Shown here piece after piece: positions 11,081 to 21,858 of a DNA stretch of 64,000 nucleotides (its first letter is position 1; each line of letters starts with the position of its first letter). The notes beneath the pieces are model-generated. The model was not told the DNA's origin, made no database searches, and was given only the letters and a program-made list of their open reading frames with translations. This DNA comes from Brassica napus (taxonomy: Eukaryota > Streptophyta > Magnoliopsida > Brassicales > Brassicaceae). Location of the stretch: the NCBI RefSeq assembly GCF_020379485.1, contig NC_063449.1, positions 39,057,473-39,121,472 of the forward strand, written 5' to 3'. The translations under genes were made by a program, and so were the position numbers.

Positions 11081-11720
11081 ATTCTGTTTTCCGAACACGC
11101 ATCGATCGATGCGTTTTTGTTCTATAACGCATCGATCGATCACATTCTTACGGCCCGGGCCATCTTGGTAATTGATCGATGCGTTTTTGTTCTATAACGC
11201 ATCGATCGATGCGCTTTTAAAAAACATACAAGATTTTCCGAGGAAATTCCGAGGAACAATTCAGATTGTCGATCGATCGATGGGATACTCTCATCGATCG
11301 ATCACAATCTTACGGCCCGGGCCATCTTAGTAATCGATCGATTTGTTTTTGTTCAAAAACGCATCGATCGATGCGTTTTTAAAAAAACATCCAAGATTTT
11401 CCGAGGGCATTCCGAGGAACAATTCAGATTCTCGATCGATCGATGGAATACTCTCATCGATCGATCACAATCTTACGGCCCGGTCCATCTTAGTAATCGA
11501 TCGATTTGTTTTTGTTCAAAAACGCATCGATCGATGCGTTTTTAAAAAAACATCCAAGATTTTCCGAGGGCATTCCGAGGAACAATTCAGATTCTCGATC
11601 GATCGATGGGATACTCTCATCGATCGATCACAATCTTACGGCCCGGTCCATCTTAGTAATCGATCGATTTGTTTTTGTTCAAAAACGCATCGATCGATGC
11701 GTTTTTTTTAAAAAATTACG
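11080..11720 (+). repeat. 163-bp tandem array with ATCGATCG palindromes (CACTA-A)
   Basis: About three and a half copies of a 163-bp unit. Each unit contains several ATCGATCGAT palindromes, a CAAAAACGCATCGATCGATG segment and a TTCCGAGGAA-type motif. The matching array in CACTA-B (41684-42330) has the same period. The ORFs starting 163 bp apart inside it are products of the repeat. Confidence 0.85.
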
Positions 11721-12473
11721 TTTTGAAACCCCAAACACTAGTTCGTCGGAATTTCCTCGGAATATTCCGAGGAAATTCCGAGGAAGAAGAGGTTTTCCTC
11801 GGAGTTCCCTCGGAATAATCCGAGGAAATTCCGAGGAAATAGGGTTTTTAAACCGAAAACAACATTTTGCCGTTTGAATAACACCTATATAACCCTTATT
11901 AAGTGTCTTACGTTCATTATGAAGTCAAAAATTTGTTCCTTACCGTATAATTAACACTTTTCCGATTGTATGAACGAAATCTCGCAACATAAGAGAAACA
12001 CTTATACCTTTTAATGAACGGTAAAGGGAATACTTTCAATTAGTTTTGAAATTTGTTATTTCATGGTTTATGCTCATGTATACAAAGAATCCTCAATGGT
12101 ATGCATTACAATTGTATAAGAAATGAAATACGGCAAAAAAAATTGATGTTTTGAAACCCCAAACACTAGTTCCTCGGTATTTCCTCGGAATATTCCGAGG
12201 AAATTCCGACGGATATTTTACTATCTGTCGGAATTTCCTCGGAATATTTTCATTTTACCGGGCAAATATTTCGCGAAAATTGAAATTAGAATTCCGACGG
12301 AATTCCGACGGATAATGTCCGTCGGACCCTAGGTTTTATAACCACAAACCCCTTCTTCTTCCTCATTTCTCTCTTAATTCTTCCTCTGCGCGACTCCTCT
12401 CTTTCTCTCCGGCGATTTGCCCCTGAAATCCGACGATATCTCCGGCGATCTCCCTCTTCTCTTACACAAATCA
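11720..12473 (+). other. Motif-rich segment and 5' leader before TNPA-like gene A
   Basis: Contains two clusters of TTCCGAGGAA/TTCCGACGGA motifs (about 11745-11850 and 12170-12320) around a unique stretch, then the C/T-rich leader of the TNPA-like gene. Such motifs just upstream of the second gene would allow its product to bind there, as TNPA does at Spm ends; this is inference. Confidence 0.55.
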
Positions 12474-14626
12474 TGTAAGGATCCTATCCCACTCTCTTAG
12501 GTTCTATTTGTTAGGTTTTTGTGTAGTTTTGATAGATTTTTGTTAGGGTGATTGGTTAGGATTGTGATTTGGTTGTATAATAGGTTTAGAATTGTGATTT
12601 GGTTGAATAATTTGTTTTGTTGAATTGATTTAGAATTTTTTTATAATTTTTTTATTTTTTGTATTTATAAAATCGATTTTTGTATATAAAATCGATTTTT
12701 GTATTTTACAAAACGATTTTTCTATATAAATTCGATTTTTTGGATTTTACAAAACATTTTAAATATCTATAAAACTTTTTTTGTGATTAAATACTATTAT
12801 TTGGGATTTAAAAATATTTTTCATATATATATATTATTAAAACTATTTTTTTGTAATTATTAAACAATTTTTATTTATTAAAACTATTTTTTGTTTATTA
12901 GAACTATTTTTATATATTTATTAAAAAAATTTAATATATATAAATCTTTTTCTGTGATTAAATTATTTGGGATTTTTTTTTAATAAAAAAAATTAATTTA
13001 TATTTCTGTATTTATTAAATATATTTTTTTAATTTACAGGTCTCATGATGATCAGACCCGGCCTCGACAGCGTCGTGGTCGTGGTGGTACGGGGAGCCAG
13101 TCTCGGGATTCCAGCCATTTTCAGGATTCCCCTTCGCCCCACAGCTCCAACCATACATCTCCCTCTGCTGCACCCGCTCATGCTCCTCTCGCTCCCGCTG
13201 CTGCATCCGCTCCTGTTCCTCCGGGTCCTCCGGGAGTGATGAGGGTTGCGGAGTTGGTTCAACAGCCCGGTCGTGACCATCTTCCGTATCTCACTCCATA
13301 TCCACATGGACGGGGTCAAACATGGTAATTAAACATTTTTTTTCTTTAAATTTGGATTCATTATTAACCGTTTGTTCTTTTAATAAGGTTCAACCGATCC
13401 GGGAACGGGATCAGCGCATGGATCAACCGTATGATGTACTCGGCCCTCGACAGTGGACATCCGACTTTCACTCACTTCCCAACCGACAAGCAGGTTCTGT
13501 GGTTTCGTCAGTTTGCGGTAAGTATTCTAATTTTTTACTTATATTTTTAATCTTTAATATAAATTTTCTACTAATTGTGTTTTTTTTTCAGCAAGAGTTC
13601 AACTGGAATTCCGATGAGACGCTCTTTATCTATCACCACTTCGTCCATAAAGTAATGGAAAACTATTGGAAGCAGATCCACGAGTGGAAGAAGAAGTGGG
13701 AAATCAATAAGGTTTGATTTAATTTATTAAACAATTTTTTAATTTATTAAACTTTTTTTTTTTTTTTTAATTAAAAGGTCCCAAAGTCGATGAACGACAC
13801 GGTCTGGAAGGAGTTGTGTGCGCATTGGGATAAGGAGGAGACGAAAGAAACTTCTTCCACCAACTCCACCAACCGCAGGAGCGACCGTAAAGGGAAGGGC
13901 ATCTACAAGCATAACTTGGGTGCTCAATCTATTGTCACTCTCGGAGATCGCATGGTAAGTTCAACCGCTTTTTCTTCAATTATTTGAGTTTCAGAATTTA
14001 AATTTATTGTGCATTTCTTCTAATTTCTAATGTTTCTTTAATTTTATGTTTTTTTTCAAGGCGGAAGAAAATGATGGCGAGCCGGTTGATGATCTCGCCC
14101 TAATGAGGAGGGCGTATACCAACAAGAAGACCGGCCAGATTGATGACGGTCTTGTGAGGGACGTGGTCGACCTTGTCCAAACTCAGGTGGTAGACGAAGT
14201 GTCTCAGCTTCAAACCGAGGATGACGCTTCGACGGCTTCGACCAACTTGTCCCGGTTTCGAATCAACGAAATCGTTGAATCCGTAAGTTCTTTTTTTTTT
14301 AAAGTTCAATTCATTTATTTCTTGGTTTAAATTTCTAAATTTGGCTTTTTTCTATTCAGTCGGTTCCAAAGAAGAAGGGACGTTTGGTCGGTTTGGGTCG
14401 TCGCACCCGGTCGGTTCCTCCTTCTTCTGCACCACCGCCCTTTGTTGATCCAGAAGTACTTACGGCTCAGTTGAAGGACAAAGATGATTGTATATCTTTG
14501 TTGGAGACCCAGATGGCGGCTCAACAGGCGGGCTATGAGGCACAAAGGAGGCTGAACCAGCAAATGATGGAGATGATGCAGAGGATGTACCCGAACGAGG
14601 TGTTCCCGGACGTGCCAGACCCGTAG
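12474..14626 (+). CDS. TNPA-like CACTA protein (plant transposase, Ptta/En/Spm type), copy A
   Basis: Seven exons: AT at 12474-12475, then 13040-13324, 13388-13517, 13592-13711, 13778-13954, 14061-14282 and 14360-14626. They sum to 401 codons (400 aa) with consistent GT-AG introns and phases. The start codon is split by intron 1 (AT|G). The N-terminus is Ser/Pro/Ala-rich; the middle (exons 3-5) resembles the Transposase_24 family (tryptophan-rich, WFRQF and HWDK motifs); the C-terminus is predicted coiled coil (LKDKD to [10 protein letters not shown]). By analogy with TNPA it should bind subterminal motifs and hold the element ends together. No lesion was seen, unlike the TNP2 gene of the same element. 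The identical exon plan in copy B supports the model. Confidence 0.85.
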
Positions 14627-14891
14627 TTTTTTTTTTCCCCCAATCTCCGAATGTTTTATTTTTATTTGTGAAACTTTGAATATTAATTAATATGATTTCA
14701 ATTTTACTTTTAATTTCATATTTTCGAATTTAAATTTCAGAAATTTTATTTTTTCAAAAAAATTAATATTTTTTTACATTCCGAGGAAATTAATTATATT
14801 TTTCACTAGATCGATCGATGCGTTTTTGAACAAAAACGCATCGATCGATCCGTTTTTTAAAAAAAATATAGCGAGGGACATAGAATAAAAA

Positions 14892-16350
14892 GGGAAAATG
14901 GTCATAAAATCATGAATTTTTAAATTTAGGCTATTCAGATCACGAATTTTTCATAGGCAATTTAAAACAGTAAGTTTTGTTGACTTATTTTTCAAATCAT
15001 GAACTTTTGTTGACTGGGTACTTTGTTAAGTAAATTAATATAACTTTAAAACAGTGTTAGTTAAACGTATTTATCCACTGTCAAGTTAAACAACGTAATT
15101 TTGGTTTGCTCTAAAATTTGTAACTAATTTTTGTCTTCTTACGTCTTCCTCTCTTTGTTGATTTCTCTTAGGATTATCTTCTTTATGATAATGATTTATG
15201 TTTTTATAGAACGGTAAGGGTACAAGGAGGAGGAATATATCGAGCGAAACTTGCGACACGTCGGAGCAGTTGACGAGAGAACATGAGACACCTGTTGTCG
15301 GAGTCGGAGACAAAGCTGTCGGGTAACTGAAAGTACGCCTGAAACTGAAGATGTTGGAGCCGAAGTTAAAGCTCCACCACCGCGTTAAAGCCTAGAGGTG
15401 GAAGGAGACATAGATGTTGATCGTGAGCGTGAGCTACACAGTGGAGAGTCACCTGAAATTTAAGTTGTTGGAACCAGAGTTGAAGCTCTTCCACTGTATC
15501 AAAGCCCAGAGTGGGAAGAAAATGGAGATATTGACTGCTAACATGAGCGAAAAGTGGAGACGATTGCATTGTTGTTGGTGAAGATGATTGTGATGCGTTG
15601 GATGATGAAGAAGTTGATGATGGTTTAGGTATCGAAGAAGAAGAAAACTTAGAAGACGACTTTCAGACGTTGCAAGAGACGAGGAAGCTGGGAATGATGT
15701 AAACAGTGAAGATGATATTTACGATGATGAGAGAATTCTCAATCCTTTGTCATCTAGCCCCGACGAAGAAGAGGTAGAAATGAGCTTAGAGAGAATGAAT
15801 ATGCATATGAGCTGCTCACTTTGGGGGAAGACTTACAATTTTACATAAGATTTCAAGATTTCCGTTCTGAGATTTGCCCTGAAAACTAGATACAACATTA
15901 AACTCTATACAACAGTTGGCACACTTGTAGAGCTAACACTACTTAATTAAGACATGTAGAAGTTATCTAAATTCGTCGTCAATAATGCTGAGAAATGAGA
16001 TGATGCAAAGGCAAACAAAGAAAACATATGAAGCTCCAAAGCCGAGGTTGAAACAACAACAAAGATGGGAATAATAAATAGGGATTCAGCTTCGTTAGCA
16101 AGGGGTGAAAAAGTTCCAAACTACTGAAATGTTTGATATATCAAACACCAAACCAAATGAAATTATTCGACATAAGCTTTCTTCCATAAAGCCATTACAA
16201 GCAAATGGAACACAACCATCCACTAGCAAGAAGAACGTAGCAATTGGGGAACAGACAAATCCGTTAACTAGGGGAATTTTAAAAGCTGTTTATAAACCAA
16301 TAACCTATGGCATAAAGAGCTAAATGATAGAGTTTAGTAACCCCAAAACA
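14892..16350 (+). mobile_element. Degenerate MULE (VANDAL-like) remnant
   Basis: GGGAAAATGGTCATAAAATC at 14892 resembles the ends of Brassicaceae VANDAL-type Mutator-like elements. Further on, 15580-15800 reads as an acidic Asp/Glu-rich stretch in shifting frames, as seen near the N-terminus of MURA-like proteins. Stops and frameshifts are frequent. A 72-codon frame at 16105-16323 was not recognised. No opposite terminal end was found. Confidence 0.35.
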
Positions 16351-16429
16351 GAGCTGATTCCCTGCAAAACACACGTTCACCTAAAATAGGAATTTGATAG
16401 GACATGGATCTCCACAAAGAAACTTTTGC

Positions 16430-18050
16430 TATCTAAAGGATCAAAACCGAATCCGACCCGAGCCGAAGTATTTTGGGTATTTGATTGTATCCGAAATAAA
16501 TTTATATATTTAATATATAAAATATCTAAAATATATAAGATATTTTGAAGTTGTCTAAAATACTTTAAAGTATATAAAAATAGTCAAAATTAAATGTCTG
16601 GAATATCTAAACAATATTCAAAACACCAAAAATACTTGAAATATCTATTGAGACTCTGTCCAAATATTCAAGCCAAACCTATTTATATGTTAAATTTATA
16701 TATTTTGGTATACATTATTTAAATTTATATGTATTATATTATTTTTTACTTTAGATTTTTAGTATCTTAAAGTAGATGTGTATTTTATTTTTTTTTAAAT
16801 AATTTAAATGGGCTATCCAATCCTAAACTAATCCCGAACTAAAATTTATAAATACTTAAATAGAGATAAATCTTTAATCCTGAAAACTTGAAATACGAAT
16901 AGACCCAAACCGAACCCAAATGTCCGCCCCGAACTTGATACAACATAATGGGTCAAAGTACCCGAAGAAACCAAGGAACGTGACGAAGTTATAACTAGTA
17001 GTAACTAGACATAGTGCTGGATCTTACAAAATAGTGTATACATTTCTTTCCTTTTTTCATCATATTTTATTACTCCATTACCCCCTTTCACAAAAGTGTA
17101 AACAATGTTTCTAAGTTTAGGGCTGGCCAAAAAATCTGTAAATTTTGATTCGATTTGTTATTCGTTTTGATTCGAAACAAAAAATCTGGATATCTATAAC
17201 TCTACGAAGAAAAACAAATACTAACATACAATATCCATAAAAACGAAGCAAATCACAAATACTGATAATTTTAGGAACGGATATCCGATCCGATCCGTTA
17301 TATGCATATATATATACATATATTCAAACAATTATGTACATATAAGTTATATAATTTTTATATTTTATAGAAGTTTTACAGTATTTTTATTTACTAAATT
17401 TATTATATTAGTTATTAAAATTTTAAAAAGTAAATAACTTTTTGTAATAAAATATTAGTATTTTTTTAGTATTTTGGACTTTTTATTTATTTTTTAATAT
17501 TGTATTTATTTTTACGAATTGAATCGGATATTCGATCAAAAATCTATATTTTTTTAGATATCCGGAACACTGAATATCGTCATATCTGAATGACTGCGGA
17601 TTGAGTTAGATCGGATAATTGATTATTTGGACAAAACGAATCGGATCACGAATACCTCCAAAAATCCAGATATCCGATTCGTGCCCAACCCTTCTCACCA
17701 TATATAATAATCCAAGAAATAATAAGATACTAAGAAGACACCAGATTCATGTGCATACACAGCTACATTGATTTTTCTTTTATCATAAAACATCCGATAA
17801 AATAGTTCAAGAGAGAAGTGTTAAATTTTTTTTTTTTTTAGAAGTGTTAAACTTAAACAGTTAAACCCCAACCATTTCTCAAAATCCTAAATCATTTTGA
17901 CTATCGATTCAATTAATTCTTCCGATCAAATAAGCAAACTGGTTGATTAATCTAATTCTTCTGTAATGTTATCACGAACTATTCTGTATAAAAAGTTATC
18001 GATTTCGATTTGAATTCTTCTGTTTTAGCTAGAAATTGAATGATCGAGTT
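16430..18050. other. Low-copy-like AT-rich DNA with GATCCGA-rich repeats
   Basis: Holds dispersed-repeat-like sequence (around 16440-16980 and 17110-17700) rich in CCGAACC/GGATATCCGA phrases common in Brassicaceae repeats. The second block is bounded by imperfect inverted ends (GGGCTGGCCA near 17121 and the complement of GGGTTGGGCA near 17690), but no target duplication was seen. No gene was found. Confidence 0.4.
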
Positions 18051-18057
18051 TGATCCA

Positions 18058-18066
18058 TTATATATA
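18058..18066 (+). promoter_or_regulatory. TATA box of the ETR1-derived gene
   Basis: TTATATATAAA at about 18057-18067 lies some 45 bp before the ATG at 18109. This places a start site only about 15-20 nt before the ATG, so it may be a chance match in AT-rich DNA. Confidence 0.4.
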
Positions 18067-18108
18067 AACCCTAATTTCTCGATTCAGTACAGTCTCAAAG
18101 CTCGATTC

Positions 18109-18858
18109 ATGGTTGAGAACGGGTTAGTATAAGCCACTTACCTATCTCCTTACAAATCCACTTACTTTGAAACCATATTTCACCGTGTCATTAGAGCACC
18201 TCCAATAGGAGTTCTTCCTATCAAAGCTCTTAAAATATGTATTATGTATATATATATATGTATGTATATATTATATAAGTATAAGTATTTGTGAAGTCCA
18301 TAATTTTTGTGGAACCCTATAGAATAAGGTTCTTAAAATTGTGGACTCCACAAATACTTATACATATATAATATATACGTACATATATATATACATAATA
18401 CATGTTTTAAGAACTCCAATTGGAAGAACCCCATTGGAGGTGGTCTTAGTTCTATCTTTCTGCTGTTTGTTATCAGCGTTGATGTTTGCTTTGGTCGCAG
18501 GGTAAGTAGAATGTTGACGAAGGGACTTCTTGTACACCTTGGATGCGAAGTGACCACGGTGAGTTCAAACGAGGAGTGTCTCAGAGTTGTATCCCATGAG
18601 CACAGAGTGGTCTTCATGGACGTGTGCACCCCCGGGGTCGAAAACTACCAGATCGCTCTCCGTATACACGAGAAATTCACTAAACGCCACCGAAGGCCAC
18701 TGCTCGTGGCGCTCACTGGTAACACCGACAAATCCACAAAGGAGAAATGCATGAGCTTTGGTCTAGACGGCGTGTTGCTCAAACCCGTGTCGCTAGACAA
18801 CATGAGAAACGTTCTGTCTGATCTTCTAGAACATCGGGTTCTATACGAGGCCATGTAA
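18109..18858 (+). CDS. ETR1-derived receiver-only protein (truncated ethylene receptor copy)
   Basis: Exons 18109-18122 and 18501-18858 (GT-AG intron, phase matched) code for 123 aa that match the C-terminal receiver domain of the ethylene receptor ETR1 almost residue for residue (for example [20 protein letters not shown]). The phospho-acceptor Asp (VVFMDVC) and the conserved Lys (LLKPVS) are present. The first beta-strand and the usual MD acidic start are replaced by MVENG, so the acidic pocket is incomplete. The ethylene-binding, GAF and histidine-kinase parts are absent: upstream sequence has no similarity that I can see. The preserved splice junction shows it descends from genomic DNA, not a retrocopy. 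It may be the fractionated remnant of the ancestral ETR1 locus or a short expressed gene. The frame is open to TAA 18856. Confidence 0.75.
18191..18448. mobile_element. Tourist-like (PIF/Harbinger) MITE in the ETR1-fragment intron
   Basis: A 252-bp element (18194-18445) between TTA direct repeats (18191-18193 and 18446-18448). It has inverted ends GAGCACCTCCAAT and its complement, and its interior is a long imperfect palindrome, so it would fold into a hairpin. It lies wholly within the intron. Confidence 0.85.
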
Positions 18859-19409
18859 GAGGACGTTGCCGAAGAGGGACACTGTCCCGCTTTCTCTCCC
18901 CCGTTAAAACATCGGAAGCTGATGTTTCTCTGATTACTGTGTGTACGTACAGAGATTGTGGGGGGAGAGCGTTTTGGATGATATTATAAAAACAGAGGGA
19001 ATAACGAAAAAAAACTAGACCGGACAGTGTCGGGTTCCGGTTTACAAAGGAAGATGTTGACGGTAACATGTCTATCTGACTTGTGGTGTATGCTTTTATA
19101 TAGTTACATTGTTATTAGAAATGGACCTTTATTGCGTACGTACATGTATAATATTGATGCTGTGTTACGAGTTAGAATCAACGACATATTATTTGTGGGG
19201 GCATATAAGAACACCCGCAGCTGTATCGTTTCGTTAATTCGTTTCATCTGAGTTTCTCGCTATAAAAAGTTGTCTTTTTACCAAGCCGGACAATTAACGA
19301 AAGTTTTCGTTTGGTAAAATGTCACCATCAATAACCTAACTTATTTTCTATAACTTTTTTTTGCATAATCTGTAACAATTGCTAGTCGAACTTTCTTCCC
19401 TTGAAACTC
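18859..19409. other. 3' flank of the ETR1-derived gene
   Basis: Sequence after the TAA could include the native ETR1 3' untranslated region. No further gene or repeat was recognised before the Harbinger target duplication. Confidence 0.5.
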
Positions 19410-19695
19410 TTAGAGCACCATTAGGGGTGCTTATTGTTTTTTTAATAATTTTTAGTTGTAAAAGTGATTTAAGAAGCAATGCTAAGAACCCCGAATATTT
19501 TCGTGCTCCAATGGGAGGTTCATATTTTGGGGTTTTTTTAAAAAAAAATTTGAAACATTATTTTTATTAAAGATGAAATTTTTTTATTCAATAAAACATA
19601 ATAAAAGAGAACATTTAAAACATATATTTTAAAATAAAAACATAAAATAAAGATGAGTAAAACAAACGAGAATAATTTGAAAGAATCATCCGAGC

Positions 19696-21010
19696 TCAGT
19701 TGTTGTCGTCATCATTTCCAAATTTACTCCATATATGTTCAACCAAATCAGCTTTCAATTGACAATGCATTAGTGTATCACAAATTCTTGTTCGAACATC
19801 CATCATATTGGCGATATTTGAAAGCATATTTGATACAAAATCGAGATCGACATGTGAACCACCGGTGTCTTCTCCTTGTTGGAACTCTGAAACATCAAGT
19901 AGAGTATATTCATCTCGTTCGTCTTCTACTATCATATTATGAAGTATGATATATGCTCTCATAATCTTCCCAATTTTGACTTTATCCCAAAAAAGTGCCA
20001 GATTTTTAACAATGGCGAAGCGATTTTGGAAGACTCCAAAATCACGCACGACATCTTTTCAGACAACTTCTTGACGTTGAGCAAATAAAACTGCTTGCGG
20101 GCTTTGGAGTAATGGAATAGATTGGATAAAAGTTGCCCATTTCGGGTAAATACCAACGGTGAGATAGTAAGTCAAATGTACTCTCTTCCATTGACGGAGT
20201 AAGTGACTTGCGGAGCTTGACCGTTTATTATGTCATCAAAAACCAGTGAGCGATCAAGAACATTGATATCATTTAATGTACCTGGAGGTCCAAAAAATGT
20301 ATGTCATATCCAGAGATCATATGAAGCAACCGCCTCTAAAACGATTGTTGGCTTACCCGAACCACGACAATATTGCCCTTTCCAAGCGGTGGAACAATTC
20401 TTCCACTCCCAATGCATACAATCGATGCTTCCTATCATCCCGGGAAATCCACGATGCTCTCCAACATAAAGTAGACGTTGAAGATCAGCTGGTGTTGGTC
20501 TTCTTAGGTATTCATCACCGAACAAATCAATTATTCCTTCCACAAAATTCTCCAAACATGACCGAGCTGTAGTTTCACTGAGCCGGAGATATTCGTCGAC
20601 CGTATCAGCCGCATTACCATATGCCAAGAGACGAATGGCAGCTGTACACTTTTGGAGTGATGAGAGACCAAGCTTGCCAAGACCATCTGGCTTTTGATGA
20701 AAGAAGTCAACTTCGTTGGAGAGTCGATAAACAATGCGCATGAACAATGGCTTGTTCATTCTAAAACGTTGTCGGAAATAATTTTCAGGATACGTTGGAG
20801 TCTCACTGAAATAATCATTCCATAAACGTACATTGTCTGCTTCACGATTTCTTTCGATATAAGCTCGTTTTTTTTTCTTTTTTTCCTTCGTTCTTCTTGA
20901 TCACCATTAATGGTTAATTTCTCAAAGGTTTGACCAAAACATCTCTCAAAGGCTTGATCAAAACATTCCTCAAATTCATCATCTAGAGTGTTTTGAGAAG
21001 AAGAAGCCAT
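19696..21010 (-). pseudogene. PIF/Harbinger DDE transposase, broken
   Basis: Start at 21010 (MASSSQN). Frames then recover the nuclease core: IGSIDCMHWEWKNC holds the first Asp, GTLNDINVLDRS the second. The third acid, normally in KDVERAFGV, reads V instead of E here. Lesions seen: a frameshift at the A/T run near 20868-20885, TGA in place of Trp next to DLWI just below 20304, at least one more stop near 20060 and further frame changes. The DDE triad and the frame are both lost. Confidence 0.85.
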
Positions 21011-21626
21011 ATATGGTGATTGAAAAGAAAAGATGAGTAAAGAATGAAACTTTGGGGTTTTATAATCAAGAGGGGTTGTGGGTGTTTTTTTTAAATTCAA
21101 GAGTGAGGTTGTCGGAAGTGTTTAAAGAGAGAACATGATGTTTAAAAAGAGAAGATTATTGTTGGTTTAGAAGAAAGAACTTGAGACTAAAGAGAGAACT
21201 TGAGAATGTCTTGCTTTGATCTTTGGTTCGGTGAAACTATGAGGAGAGAAAATGAATTGGTACTCTGGAAAGACAGAAGCATGAATACTTTATAATGTTT
21301 GATGATACAAGTCTCGTGAAACCAAATAATAATACAAGTCACATGCATACAAACGAGACTCTAGGTCCGTGATAGAAAATAACAAAAGTACAATAGCAGA
21401 GAAACAAAAGTAAAACCCGTGACATTACAACCCGTGAGAAGCACAAACATTATAGCATACAAACAGGAGACAAGAGTACAAGCACAATACAACCCGTGAC
21501 AGAAGGATGCTCCATTCATTCACCTGACAACAAAAAGAAGATACAGAACATTAGAAACATATATATTAAATAGAAACTTATGCAACAAGATAAACTACAT
21601 AACTAATGCAACAAAAACCACTTACA

Positions 21627-21858
21627 CTAATTAGACATTAACTCATCAATGAGTTTCTTCTTCAAACCTTCTTCATAAGCCGCAAGAGGTTCGGGTTTAG
21701 CAATGAGACTGTCCAATAACTTCATCTTGGACAACCTTTCTTTCATGTCTAAATCCTGCTTCTTGATGCCCCACATTGTCTGAAAATTAGACAGGTCATT
21801 CCCATCAAGCACTATCTTCTTAGACATCCTTTCTTTGCTGCATCTCTTTGCTGCCTTA
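21627..21858 (-). pseudogene. Harbinger ORF1 (Myb/SANT-like), 3' part
   Basis: The C-terminal coding part of the Harbinger accessory protein. Its frame begins at the LTR insertion site and ends with TAG at 21627. It continues the frame of 28953-29586 once the LTR element and one CCTTA copy are set aside. The region is rich in Lys/Glu and probably helical. Confidence 0.8.

Larger units (their letters stand above)
6697..14880 (+). mobile_element. CACTA (En/Spm) element A, 3'-truncated
   Basis: Begins with the terminal repeat CACTATAAGAAAAC at 6697, followed by an array of TTCCGAGGAA/TTCCGACGGAA motifs. It contains a TNP2-type gene and a TNPA-like gene in the canonical order. It is nearly the same sequence as element B (38128-48617) but in the opposite orientation. 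Similarity to B fades at about 14870-14880, before the 3' subterminal array and TAGTG terminus, so the 3' end and right target duplication are missing. It also lacks the internal ATHILA-like gene carried by B. Confidence 0.93.

Noticed and set aside
11343..11877. ORFs of about 122 codons repeated 163 bp apart (also 41684-42360)
   Set aside because: They are read through the 163-bp tandem array; the repeated sequence itself keeps the frame open because its period does not favour stops. No codon bias or family match.
13015..13319. Overlapping ORFs in other frames of TNPA exon 2 (also 40038-40342)
   Set aside because: Shadow frames of a GC-rich coding exon; the spliced frame has family similarity.
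16105..16323. 72-codon ORF as a gene
   Set aside because: No recognised domain, no promoter or splice context, and surrounded by decayed repeat sequence.
17110..17700. Possible TIR element with ends GGGCTGGCCA/GGGTTGGGCA
   Set aside because: Inverted ends match poorly beyond 10 bp and no target duplication of any length was found; kept only as repeat-like DNA.
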